This document shows, in pieces, positions 1 to 7,685 of a stretch of 32,723 bases of DNA. The notes beneath the pieces were generated by a model. That model had not been told where the DNA came from. It did no database searches and saw nothing but the letters and a program-made list of their open reading frames with translations. Location: positions 1-32,723 of the forward strand of contig CAKUTI010000024.1 in assembly GCA_934691925.1 (NCBI GenBank). Direction: 5' to 3'. Both the position numbers and the translations under genes were made by a program. Position 1 is the stretch's first letter. Each line of letters begins with the position of its first letter. Origin of the DNA: an uncultured Treponema sp. (lineage in GTDB: Bacteria; Spirochaetota; Spirochaetia; Treponematales; Treponemataceae).

Positions 1-2
1 TT

Positions 3-1682
3 GCCTACAGAACTTTCCGATGGGACAGCGAGAGCACGGAGAAGGCGCACGTCCACTGTGTGATTGTGGGATTTTCGGATGGAAGGAGTCAGAAATTAGG
101 AGACAGGAATCAGAAGAAAGGGGACAAGGGAAGCGGAACACGGGAAGAGGGAAATCAGGAAACAGGAAATCAGGAAACAGGAAATCAGGAAACAGGAAGT
201 CAGAAAACAGGAAGTCAGGAAACGGGAGAAAGGAATCAGGAGACAGAGGACAGAAAACAGGAATTAGGAGTCAGAAGGCAGGAAGCGGGAATTAAATTCC
301 TCATCGACGAGAAAGGTGAAAGGCGCATAGCAAAGAACATCAACGGCTATCTTTTGGACGCGCCGGATATTTTCGTGGAAAGCCGAGGCAAGCCGATTTG
401 TGATGTTCCTGAAATCGGAATCGGAAACAAGCCGATTGACGGCGGAAACTATCTTTTCACGCAGGAGGAGAAAGACGCGTTTGTAAAGAAAGAGCCTCGC
501 GCAGAAAAATACTTTAAAAAGTGGCTCGGCTCGGACGAGTTCATCAACCGCTACTGCAGATGGTGCCTGTGGCTCGGGGACGCGAACCCGGCTGAGCTTG
601 TGAAGATTCCGCTCGTGATGGAGCGCGTGAAAGCCGTTCGCGAATTTAGACTTGCAAGCAAGAGCGCGCCCACGCGAAAGCTCGCGGAAAAACCGACGCG
701 TTTCCACGTGGAGAATATGCCGAAGGGAAATTCCGTTCTGATTCCGGAAGTCTCGTCCGAAAAGAGAAAATACATTCCAATCGGATTCATCACGCCCGAC
801 ATTCTATGCAGCAACCTTGTAAAGCTCATTCCAAACGCCTCGCTCTTCCACTTCGGAATCCTTACCTCCTCAGTGCACATGGCATGGACGCGCGCCGTCT
901 GCGGCAGGCTCGAAATGCGGTACAGATACTCGAAGGACATTGTGTACAATAATTTTCCGTGGCCGTTTATACAGGAGAGAGGAAACAGTAGTCAGGAATC
1001 AGAAAACGAGAGGCAGTGGGCAGAAAACAGAAATCAGGAACAGAATGGGGGGAATAATGGTTCGGAATGTGGAGGATTTGATAATCTGGCAGAGGGCGAT
1101 GGATTTGACAGTAGAAATTTATGTGCTGATGAAGCGTCTGCCGAAGGAGGAGGTGTATTCGCTCCAGGACCAGATGAAAAGGGCTTCGGTGTCGATTCCG
1201 TCGAATATCGCGGAAGGCTTCGGACGGAACAATCTCAAGGAATTCCGCAGGTTTCTGCTGATTGCGCGAGGCTCGGCGATGGAGCTGGAAACGCAGCTGA
1301 AAATATGCGTGAAGATAGGCTATCTTTCGGAGAAGGACGTGGCAAAGCCTCTCGGACTTCTGGAAGAAATCAGGAAAATGGCGTTTTCGCTTATAAACTC
1401 CAGAAACTGAGTCCTGATTCCTGTGTCCTGTCTTCTGCTGAAATCCAGCGGATTGAAGCGGCTGCCCAAGCCATTCTCGACGCGCGCGCAAAATATCCTG
1501 AACTTTCTCTTGCCGAGCTTTACGGCGAGAATATGTTCATGTTCCCCGAGCTTGAAAAGGCCCACAGAGAAAACGACCACGCCGTTCTTCAGGCCTACGG
1601 ATTTCCGCCCGACCTGAGCGAAAGTGAAATTGTGGCAGAACTGTTTAAGCTATACAAAAAAATGTGCGCGAGTTTTTCGTAA
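3..1682 (+). CDS. MmeI-like (type IIL) restriction-modification protein, 3' part, carrying two in-frame insertions
   Basis: The gene enters from the left edge, so the start and the catalytic methyltransferase motifs are outside. The frame reads AYRTFRWDSES..VHCVIVGFSDG, then KFLIDEKGERR, KNINGYLLDAP, GNKPIDGG, and a target-recognition block (HVENMPKGNS, IPIGFITPDIL, HMAWTRAVCGR, YRYSKDIVYNNFPWP). It ends with a helical C-terminal domain (AAQAILDARAKYP). This order matches the TRD and C-terminal domains of MmeI-like enzymes, which modify and usually cut DNA from one polypeptide. Two stretches have no counterpart in the family as I know it: a repeat-encoded segment at about 84-291, and about 155 codons at 969-1433 that overlap a separate gene in another frame. 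Both keep the frame open. The 3' end is also altered by a hairpin at 1669-1692. Whether the protein is active cannot be told; it may be a decaying but still open gene. Confidence 0.8.
   Translation, partial: AYRTFRWDSESTEKAHVHCVIVGFSDGRSQKLGDRNQKKGDKGSGTREEGNQETGNQETGNQETGSQKTGSQETGERNQETEDRKQELGVRRQEAGIKFLIDEKGERRIAKNINGYLLDAPDIFVESRGKPICDVPEIGIGNKPIDGGNYLFTQEEKDAFVKKEPRAEKYFKKWLGSDEFINRYCRWCLWLGDANPAELVKIPLVMERVKAVREFRLASKSAPTRKLAEKPTRFHVENMPKGNSVLIPEVSSEKRKYIPIGFITPDILCSNLVKLIPNASLFHFGILTSSVHMAWTRAVCGRLEMRYRYSKDIVYNNFPWPFIQERGNSSQESENERQWAENRNQEQNGGNNGSECGGFDNLAEGDGFDSRNLCADEASAEGGGVFAPGPDEKGFGVDSVEYRGRLRTEQSQGIPQVSADCARLGDGAGNAAENMREDRLSFGEGRGKASRTSGRNQENGVFAYKLQKLSPDSCVLSSAEIQRIEAAAQAILDARAKYPELSLAELYGENMFMFPELEKAHRENDHAVLQAYGFPPDLSESEIVAELFKLYKKMCASFS
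150..224 (+). repeat. Five tandem 15-bp repeats inside the methyltransferase frame
   Basis: Five contiguous 15-nt units with consensus GGAAATCAGGAAACA start at 150, 165, 180, 195 and 210. The first three are identical and the last two have one or two changes. Looser copies of the same purine-rich words extend the array to roughly 84-291. Being 15 nt long, each unit adds five residues (GNQET) without changing frame. The array lies between the conserved segments VHCVIVGFS and KFLIDEKGERR, where relatives have only a short linker as far as I recall. Confidence 0.9.
969..1433 (+). mobile_element. IVS-like cassette with four-helix-bundle gene, inserted in the methyltransferase gene
   Basis: Methyltransferase homology stops after NNFPWPF (codons to 968) and resumes around SSAEIQRIEAA (about 1434). 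The roughly 465 bp between, a multiple of three, carry a complete four-helix-bundle gene. A perfect 10-bp inverted repeat, CAGGAATCAG at 993-1002 and CTGATTCCTG at 1414-1423, brackets that gene. The flanks are rich in CAGGAATCAG-like words, also found in the array at 84-291. Genes of this family are known from intervening sequences in 23S rRNA, where the ends form a stem. The same architecture inside a protein gene is what I infer here. The exact boundaries are estimates, and no target-site duplication was identified. Confidence 0.6.
1057..1410 (+). CDS. Four-helix-bundle protein (23S rRNA intervening-sequence / S23 family)
   Basis: A complete 117-residue protein beginning MVRNVEDLIIWQRAMDL. 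Family hallmarks are visible: the opening LIIWQRAMDLTVEIY helix, the central QMKRASVSIPSNIAEG stretch, FRRFLLIARGSAMELETQL, and a last helix EEIRKMAFSL. Length fits the family (about 115-130 aa). The G-rich run at 1047-1052 is a plausible ribosome-binding site for ATG 1057; an in-frame ATG at 1045 would add four residues. Relatives are encoded in 23S rRNA intervening sequences of spirochaetes and others, and their role is unknown. The gene lies wholly inside the open methyltransferase frame but in a different frame, so the same DNA is open in two frames. Confidence 0.85.
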   Translation: MVRNVEDLIIWQRAMDLTVEIYVLMKRLPKEEVYSLQDQMKRASVSIPSNIAEGFGRNNLKEFRRFLLIARGSAMELETQLKICVKIGYLSEKDVAKPLGLLEEIRKMAFSLINSRN

Positions 1683-1692
1683 GAAAAACTCG
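1669..1692. repeat. Perfect 10-bp hairpin spanning the methyltransferase stop codon
   Basis: CGAGTTTTTC (1669-1678) and GAAAAACTCG (1683-1692) are exact complements around a GTAA loop. The stop codon TAA of the methyltransferase (1680-1682) begins in the loop. No T-run follows, so this is not a standard terminator. The next bases, TAGTGAGCGCAGCGAAC, look like part of a short dispersed repeat unit; other copies would have to be looked for outside the window. Confidence 0.75.
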
Positions 1693-1709
1693 ATAGTGAG
1701 CGCAGCGAA

Positions 1710-1766
1710 CGTCAAATCGTGGCAAGGCTATTCGAGCTGTACGGAAAATTGACGAAAAAACAGTAA
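1710..1766 (+). pseudogene. Leftover C-terminal end of an MmeI-like gene, in frame after the stop
   Basis: In the same frame as the methyltransferase, 28 nt past its stop, the DNA reads RQIVARLFELYGKLTKKQ and then TAA. It closely resembles the last residues before the hairpin (SEIVAELFKLYKKM). The two copies differ at many bases, so this is not a fresh duplication. Either the original tail was displaced by the hairpin repeat, or the ends of two related genes recombined. Nothing suggests separate expression. Confidence 0.55.
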
Positions 1767-1767
1767 A

Positions 1768-2284
1768 ACGGAAAGCAATTTTACATTTAAATATGATTTC
1801 TCCTGCAAGAGATTCTGCTGTTGCACTGCCCTTTAAGGCTCTGACACAGCGCCTCCGAAAGTCTCCATGCCGCCTTTCTTTTAACCTTAGAAGCCATATC
1901 TAAGATGCGAAGTCAAATTGGCTAAAAGTTTAACTTAAATTGAATTCAAAGTGAACTCAAGTTGAGTTCAAAGTGAAGCCAACTTAAGTTCAAAGTGAAG
2001 CCAACTTGAGTTCAAAGTGAAACCAACTTGGAACATATTTAATTCTAAGTTGGTTTATAAATAATGCTAATTTAAAATTGCACACAGGTTCCCTAGCCTA
2101 GAACCATAAGCTAGCATTGCGTTAGTTCATTGAAAGCATAAAAAGCGCACTGAGAAAGCATATGATTAACATAAGAACAGTGCCTGACAGCACATGCAGT
2201 CTGAAAGGCTTTCACGCTTTTGCTCATTAAATTTTCCAAACGTCAGTTTCATTTATTAAAAAATTTCAGTAGAATCTTTCGGAT
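1768..2284. other. Gene-free region upstream of xseA
   Basis: No coding sequence with recognisable homology or a good ribosome-binding site is visible. The region holds a 22-bp tandem array (1940-2027), an inverted repeat (2020-2029 with 2047-2056) and possible promoter elements. One pair is TTGGTT 2050-2055 with TAAAAT 2073-2078 (17-bp spacer). Another is TAGAAT at 2270-2275, ending only nine bases before the xseA start. I see nothing else in 1768-1939 or 2079-2246. Confidence 0.6.
1940..2027. repeat. Four tandem 22-bp repeats upstream of xseA
   Basis: Units start at 1940, 1962, 1984 and 2006, each exactly 22 bp, with consensus TTGAGTTCAAAGTGAAGCCA plus AC. The core TTCAAAGTGAA, an interrupted dyad of 4-bp arms TTCA/TGAA around three bases, is unchanged in all four copies. 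The last copy shares AAACCAACTT (2020-2029) with a downstream complement AAGTTGGTTT (2047-2056). There are no unique spacers, so it is not a CRISPR array. Confidence 0.9.
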
Positions 2285-3496
2285 ATGGCAGAGCTTTTTC
2301 CTAGCGACACTGTTTTTACAGTCTCAAATCTCACATCTTTAATCCGGGAAATTCTAGAGGGAACTTTTTCAAATATCACTCTTGAGGGCGAAATCTCAAA
2401 CTACAGGCCGAATGCTTCGGGACATATGTATTTTACGCTTAAAGACGAGGCCTCGCAGATAAGCGCGGTTATGTTCAGAGGACGGGCGGCAACGCTGAAT
2501 TTTGCGCCCAAAGACGGAATGAAAGTGCGCTGCACCGGCTCCGTCTCAGTTTATGCTCCGCGCGGCAACTACCAGATTATAATCACAAAAATGGAGATTG
2601 CGGGCCAGGGAAACATTCTCCAGATTCTTGAGGAAAGAAAGCAGAAGCTCGCTAAGGAAGGACTTTTTGACGAGAGCAGAAAAAAGAAAATTCCATACTA
2701 TTCAAAACGGATCGGGATTGTAACAAGCCCCACAGGAGCAGCTCTGCGCGACATCTTGCAGATTGTGAAAAGACGGAACCGAGGAGTCGATGTCGTGATT
2801 CTTCCGGCTCTTGTGCAGGGAAGCGAGGCGGCTTTGACAATCGCAAGGCAGATTGAAAACGCTAACGATTTTAATTTATGCGACGTTCTTATTGTGGGGC
2901 GAGGCGGCGGCTCTCTTGAAGATCTGCTTCCGTTCAGCGAGGAAATTGTTGTGCGTGCAATCGCAAATTCGAAAATTCCTGTAATCAGCGCGGTCGGACA
3001 CGAGATTGACTGGAGCATTGCCGACTACGCAGCGGATATGCGCGCTCCAACTCCATCGGCGGCGGCAGAGCTTGCAGTTCCTAAGCAGGCTGACTTGATT
3101 CAAGGTCTTGACGGCTTCATAAACGATTTTTACACAAGCATGACCTCAAGAATCGAGCGGCTAAAACTGATGGCGAAATCTTTCAACATCGAGAACATGG
3201 AAATCCGTTTCAGGACAATCGAGCAGCCGCTTTTGAACAGGCTTGACTCCGCGCGCGAGTCCTTAAAAGACGGAATTCAAGCAAAAATAAAAGACACAAA
3301 AGTCAAAGTCCAGAGCCTGAAAGAAATTTTGGACAGCGCAAGCCCGCAGACGATTCTTAACCGCGGCTATTCAATGGTAAAGACAAAAGACGGAAAAGTC
3401 GTGAGAAGCGGAAGCGACGTTTCAAAAAATATAGAGATAGAAATTTATCCGGCAAAAGGCAAAATCGACGCCGTAGTCATTGGAGGAAATTTATGA
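2285..3496 (+). CDS. xseA: Exodeoxyribonuclease VII large subunit
   Basis: This is the catalytic and DNA-binding subunit of exonuclease VII, which degrades single-stranded DNA from both ends in repair and recombination. The 403 residues show an N-terminal OB fold (about 9-100, with GEISNYRPNASGHMYFTLKD). The catalytic core follows: GIVTSPTGAALRDI, then GRGGGSLEDL near residue 203-212, then ISAVGHEIDWSIADYAADMR and APTPSAAAEL. A helical region and a short C-terminal domain (NRGYSMV) close it. It is slightly shorter than the usual 400-450 aa. There is no clear ribosome-binding site; a TAGAAT box at 2270-2275 would put the transcript start almost at the ATG. It overlaps xseB by 4 bp (ATGA), so the two subunits are translationally coupled. 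Confidence 0.96.
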   Translation: MAELFPSDTVFTVSNLTSLIREILEGTFSNITLEGEISNYRPNASGHMYFTLKDEASQISAVMFRGRAATLNFAPKDGMKVRCTGSVSVYAPRGNYQIIITKMEIAGQGNILQILEERKQKLAKEGLFDESRKKKIPYYSKRIGIVTSPTGAALRDILQIVKRRNRGVDVVILPALVQGSEAALTIARQIENANDFNLCDVLIVGRGGGSLEDLLPFSEEIVVRAIANSKIPVISAVGHEIDWSIADYAADMRAPTPSAAAELAVPKQADLIQGLDGFINDFYTSMTSRIERLKLMAKSFNIENMEIRFRTIEQPLLNRLDSARESLKDGIQAKIKDTKVKVQSLKEILDSASPQTILNRGYSMVKTKDGKVVRSGSDVSKNIEIEIYPAKGKIDAVVIGGNL

Positions 3497-3795
3497 AGAC
3501 ATTTGAAGAAAATCTAAAGCAGCTTGAAGCCCTTTCGCTGGATATCCGCAGGCAGGACATCTCTCTCGAGGATGCCCTGAAAGACTTTGAGGAAGGAATA
3601 AAGCTCGCGAAGACTCTTGAAAAAGACATCGAGAAAATCGAAGGAAAAATCCAGATTCTTATGAACCAGCCAGTCACGGAAGAAAAAGCGAAAGCCGAGG
3701 GGAAAAAGCCGGCCGAGCCTCAGCTTGACCTCTTCACGCAGGCGGACTCCGCAACAGGAACAGCAGGCGCGCCAGCAGAAGGATTAAGGCAGTAA
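3493..3795 (+). CDS. xseB: Exodeoxyribonuclease VII small subunit
   Basis: Small subunit of exonuclease VII; several copies coat the large-subunit helices and are required for activity. Residues 1-60 carry the family pattern: FEENLKQLEALSLDIRRQDISLEDALKDFEEGIKLAKTLEKDI, a helical hairpin. The remaining 40 residues are a low-complexity tail rich in Ala, Pro and Glu that is longer than in many relatives. GGAGG (3481-3485), inside xseA, serves as ribosome-binding site. The start overlaps the xseA stop (ATGA), and mutL follows 13 bp downstream, giving a three-gene repair operon. Confidence 0.94.
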   Translation: MKTFEENLKQLEALSLDIRRQDISLEDALKDFEEGIKLAKTLEKDIEKIEGKIQILMNQPVTEEKAKAEGKKPAEPQLDLFTQADSATGTAGAPAEGLRQ

Positions 3796-3808
3796 GGACA
3801 AAATCAAG

Positions 3809-5842
3809 ATGGCAGACCACAGACCAGTCAGGCAGCTAAGCGTGGATGTCGCGCGGAAAATCGCGGCAGGAGAAGTGATTGACCGTCCGCAGGCAATTGT
3901 CCGGGAGCTTATGGACAACGCGGTTGACTCAGGCGCGGACAAAATCACGGTTGAAATCACAGGCGGCGGAATCGAGAAAATCAGGATTTCCGACAACGGA
4001 AGCGGCATGACAAAGGAAGACCTAAAAGCATGCGCCCGCCCCCACTGCACAAGCAAGATTTCAGACTCGGAAGACCTTTTGAACCTTACAACGCTCGGCT
4101 TCCGCGGCGAAGCACTTTCTTCAATCGCCGCAGTTTCCCGGCTTTCAATCGCAAGCGGAACTTACAAGATGCGCGCCTCAATCACAGAAGACCACATCAT
4201 AGAGCCGATTCCGCCGGTTCAAGACGGACAAGGAACAATTGTAACAAGCGAGGGGCTTTTCGAGAATTTTCCGGCGAGAAGAGTTTTCCTAAAACGTCCT
4301 TCATCAGAGACGATGATGTGCCGGGACACATTCGTTGAAAAATCGATTCCTCGTCCTGACATCTCGTTCAGGCTGATTGTTGACGGAGCTGTTAGAGCTG
4401 ACTTGCCGTCTGGAGTCTCGCTTTCAGAAAGATTCGCGCGCGCGCTTGAGCTAAAGGAGTCGTCATCGCTTTTCTCGGAACTTAAAGCGTCAGGAACAGA
4501 AGCCGACGGAAAGTCAAAATGGAGCTTCTCGCTCGTGATTGGCGAGCCGTCAGTTTTCCGCGGAGATAGAAAAAACATCTATATTTTTGTGAACGGAAGG
4601 CGCGTCTCGGAATATTCTCTTTTGCAGGCGATTGAGTACGGCTGTCAGGGATTTTTCCCAAACGGAACGCATCCTGTCGCGGCGCTTTTTCTTCGCGTCG
4701 AGCCGAAAATGGTCGATTTCAATATTCATCCGGCAAAAAAGGAAGTCCGATTCAAGGACATTTCGTCGGTTCACCACGGAGTAAGCTCCACAGTCCGCGC
4801 GTGGCTCAAAGGCTACAGCATAAAAGAATCAAAAAACATAACCGATGAAGATTTCAACGAAAATTCCGTCGAAAATGCCAACGAAAACAAAATTTCACAG
4901 CAAAGCTTCAATTTCTCGAATCTCGTGATGGAAGCGTTCAGCGAGGACTCGAAAAATTCCGCAAGAAGATTTCCGGAAAATTCAGGAAATCTTGGCAAAG
5001 ACGAAAATCTCGGCGACAAAACAAATTACAGCGATTTTGCCATCAAGAAAAATCCTGAAAATTCAATAGAAAGCGATGAAAAAAACTACGCCGACCCGTT
5101 CACAGGAAAAACGCTTTCCGCGCAGTTTGAAGCCCTGAATTTCTCTCTTCCGCGAAAAGAAAGCGTCTACAACACTTCGCACACAAGCGCAAGCAAAGAA
5201 TCTCTTCTGGATTTTGACAAATTCGCTTCAAATCCGAAAATGTCGAACATTCAGATGAAAACGCTCGCCGAGCCGGAGGCACGTTCACAGCCGAGAGCGT
5301 CATTCGCTTATCTAGGGACTGTTTTCGGCACTTTTCTTCTCGCGATTTACAAGGACACGCTCTATATGATTGACCAGCACGCCGCGCACGAAAGGATAAA
5401 TTTCAACAGGATAATGGCGGCAGGCGGTGAAAAGCAGAAACTTCTTGTTCCATATGAGATTCACACGGAATCAAAATCAGACGACGACTATCTTGAATCG
5501 ATAAAAGGAATTCTTGAGTCATCAGGATTCGAGACAAAAAACAAGGGAAACGGACTTTGGGAGATAAGCTCGATTCCTGCGAGATTCAATTTGAGCCAGA
5601 AAGACTTGGAAGAAGCGTTGCTAAAAGACAGAAAATCCCCCGACGAGATTATTTACCATATTGCGGCGACAACGGCATGCAGAATGTCTGTAAAGGACGG
5701 CACGATTCTAGGTCCGAAAGCCGCAGAGGAGCTTGCGTGGGAAGCGCTTCACTTGAAAGACCCGCACTGCCCGCACGGCCGCCCAGTCTGGACGACTTTC
5801 ACAAAGGAAGAGCTTTTCGCGCGTGTAAGGCGAACAAGGTAA
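3809..5842 (+). CDS. mutL: DNA mismatch repair protein MutL
   Basis: MutL couples mismatch recognition by MutS to strand removal. The 677-aa protein has the N-terminal GHKL ATPase with all motifs: RKIAAGEVIDRPQAIVRELMDN, ISDNGSGM, HCTSKI and TLGFRGEAL. A transducer domain follows (FNIHPAKKEVRF near residue 310), then a long Asn/Lys/Ser-rich linker (about 340-490) and a C-terminal dimerisation/endonuclease domain. CPHGRP (654-659) and the ACRMSVKDG segment are present. The metal-binding DQHA(X)2E(X)4E motif reads DQHAAHERINFN (522-533), with Asn in place of the last Glu. AAGGAC at 3796-3801 is the likely ribosome-binding site. It is the last gene of the xseAB operon and converges on the OmpA-type gene without a convincing terminator between. 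Confidence 0.96.
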   Translation: MADHRPVRQLSVDVARKIAAGEVIDRPQAIVRELMDNAVDSGADKITVEITGGGIEKIRISDNGSGMTKEDLKACARPHCTSKISDSEDLLNLTTLGFRGEALSSIAAVSRLSIASGTYKMRASITEDHIIEPIPPVQDGQGTIVTSEGLFENFPARRVFLKRPSSETMMCRDTFVEKSIPRPDISFRLIVDGAVRADLPSGVSLSERFARALELKESSSLFSELKASGTEADGKSKWSFSLVIGEPSVFRGDRKNIYIFVNGRRVSEYSLLQAIEYGCQGFFPNGTHPVAALFLRVEPKMVDFNIHPAKKEVRFKDISSVHHGVSSTVRAWLKGYSIKESKNITDEDFNENSVENANENKISQQSFNFSNLVMEAFSEDSKNSARRFPENSGNLGKDENLGDKTNYSDFAIKKNPENSIESDEKNYADPFTGKTLSAQFEALNFSLPRKESVYNTSHTSASKESLLDFDKFASNPKMSNIQMKTLAEPEARSQPRASFAYLGTVFGTFLLAIYKDTLYMIDQHAAHERINFNRIMAAGGEKQKLLVPYEIHTESKSDDDYLESIKGILESSGFETKNKGNGLWEISSIPARFNLSQKDLEEALLKDRKSPDEIIYHIAATTACRMSVKDGTILGPKAAEELAWEALHLKDPHCPHGRPVWTTFTKEELFARVRRTR

Positions 5843-5915
5843 ACTAGATAAAAAAGCATCCTTGAAAATCCGTGTTATTTTTTGATTTTGCGAAAATCAG
5901 AAATTGGAATTTCCG

Positions 5916-7571
5916 CTAGTTCTTGCTGAGCAGAAATTCCACGCGGCGGTTGTATTCCTTGTTTTCGGTTTTTCCGTCGCCGTTTTTCGCTTTCACGCGC
6001 TCCTCGCTTATTCCCATGTTCACAATCTTTCTCTTCACAGACTCGGCGCGTTCGAGGGCAAGCTTTTTCTCATCAGCAGTCCATTCGTCTCCGTCAGGAT
6101 TCACGTAGCCTGTAATCGTCACTTTGAGGTCTGAATATTTCTTGTCGCTCAAAATCTCGTAGACTTTGTTCACAGTCTCGTTGTTCGACTTGTTTTCCAC
6201 AAGCTTCGCGCTGTTCACTTCAAAAGAAAGAGTCGGGATTTTTATGTCAACAGTTCCGTCATCATTCTCGCGCACTTCAACATTGTCAGGAACTGCCGCA
6301 GGATTCAATTCGGGGTCGTCCTCGTCAATCTTTATGATTGAAGCCTCTTCCATTTTCTTTTCAAGCTCTTCGCGTGCGCGCGCGGCTTTTTCCTTCTTTT
6401 CTTTTTCAAGAGAAAGAGCTTTTTCAGCCTTTTCACGCTCGACTCTCTCGCGTTCTTCTTCATTCTTCTGATAATCGTCTGTAGCAAGGCTTTCCGGGTC
6501 GATTTTTTCCATTGCAGATTCAGATTCTTCGCTCGGAACAGATTCAGGAATTTCAATCTCGCCAATCGATTCAAGATTCTCATCTGGCTTTTCTTCAACT
6601 AAATCGTAATTTTTTGCGGCAGGAAGAACAGGCGGATTCTCCTTTATTTTCTCGCTTTTCTCATTCTCATCGATTTTCTGAGAATCGTTTTCATTTTGAA
6701 GCGCAAGATTCTCTCCGACTTTCTCTCCATCGTCTTTTTCTGTTTTCTCGACAGGAAGCGCCGGAGCTGACGCGCTGATTTTCTCAGGCTCAGAAGGCTT
6801 TTCCTCGGCGTAAGACGGAAGCGTCTCCTGAACTTTTTCCGGGGCTTCGACAATCTCCATTTTCTCGTTTGAAACAAATTCGTCAGGATTTATAAGCTCA
6901 GGCCTCTGCTTTGCGCGAAGAGCGATTTCCTCTTCCAAAAGCCTGATAAGCTCCTCAATCTTTTCTTTCTGATTTGAGTCAGGCGAAAGCTCAAGATATT
7001 TTATGTAATTGTTTTTCGCGTCCTCAAGATGATCCATTTTAAGCTGTGCATTAGCGCGGTTAAGAACGGCCGGCGCGTAATTCTCGTCCTCTCGGAGCGC
7101 AATCGCGTAGCTTGCATCGGCACGCATATAGTTTCCCATAGCGTAGCAGGAATTTCCGGCGTTGTAGGCGAGAACTTTCCGGTCGGTGTTTTCTTTAGCA
7201 AGCCCCTGAACGCAGACTGCAAGCGACTTGTTGTAGTCTCCTGTCTGATAATAAGCGACTCCAAGATAGACATAAACGGCAGGATTCACATTTTCAGCCT
7301 CGAGAGCCTTCTCAAAATACGGAATCGCCTTTTCAGGCTCGTTCAGTGAAAAAAGCTCCTCGCCCGCCGCAAAATCCGCGTTGAAAACAACAGGAGAATC
7401 ATTTTTCTTTTCTTTTCCTGATTTTTTATTCTGAATTGCGGCTTTCGCCTCCGCGCTCATCGTTTTTGAAGGCACATTCTGAGCCGGCAAAATTCCTGAA
7501 ACAGCCCAAAAAAACGCGAGAAAAACAACTCGGCCAGCCTTGTGAAAATCATCAAAATCAAAAAAAATCAT
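5916..7571 (-). CDS. Envelope protein with TPR repeats and C-terminal OmpA peptidoglycan-binding domain
   Basis: The 551 residues begin with an unusual acidic N-terminus (MIFFDFDDF) followed by a hydrophobic stretch (about 14-31) ending LPAQ, a likely signal peptide. No other in-frame start suits it better. TPR-like helices span about 65-185 (AGEELFSLNEPEKAIPYFEKAL and following). A long acidic, coiled-coil-prone segment follows (about 200-415, with KNEEERERVEREKAEKAL). The last 120 residues form an OmpA-like domain (PTLSFEVNSAKL, VTITGYVNPDGDE, RAESVKRKIVNMGI, EYNRRVEFLLSKN), which binds peptidoglycan in this family. I infer a periplasmic protein tethering the wall. It is a single gene, convergent with mutL and divergent from the TPR gene at 7763. 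Confidence 0.88.
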   Translation of the reverse strand: MIFFDFDDFHKAGRVVFLAFFWAVSGILPAQNVPSKTMSAEAKAAIQNKKSGKEKKNDSPVVFNADFAAGEELFSLNEPEKAIPYFEKALEAENVNPAVYVYLGVAYYQTGDYNKSLAVCVQGLAKENTDRKVLAYNAGNSCYAMGNYMRADASYAIALREDENYAPAVLNRANAQLKMDHLEDAKNNYIKYLELSPDSNQKEKIEELIRLLEEEIALRAKQRPELINPDEFVSNEKMEIVEAPEKVQETLPSYAEEKPSEPEKISASAPALPVEKTEKDDGEKVGENLALQNENDSQKIDENEKSEKIKENPPVLPAAKNYDLVEEKPDENLESIGEIEIPESVPSEESESAMEKIDPESLATDDYQKNEEERERVEREKAEKALSLEKEKKEKAARAREELEKKMEEASIIKIDEDDPELNPAAVPDNVEVRENDDGTVDIKIPTLSFEVNSAKLVENKSNNETVNKVYEILSDKKYSDLKVTITGYVNPDGDEWTADEKKLALERAESVKRKIVNMGISEERVKAKNGDGKTENKEYNRRVEFLLSKN

Positions 7572-7685
7572 ATTTTTGTCTCTAAATTAATATAAAAAGT
7601 TCTAAAACGAAAATCACTTTATCAGATTATCGGAATATTTTCACTTAATCCGCAAAATCTTGGAAAGACCAGAATCTTCCGAAAG

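Noticed and set aside
1940..2027. CRISPR array
   Set aside because: The 22-bp units are directly adjacent with no unique spacers, and no cas gene is present; the same applies to 29036-29182.
5883..5899. Hairpin TGATTTTGCGAAAATCA as terminator for mutL or the OmpA-type gene
   Set aside because: The stem is short and A/T-rich, with no T-run on the correct side in either direction.
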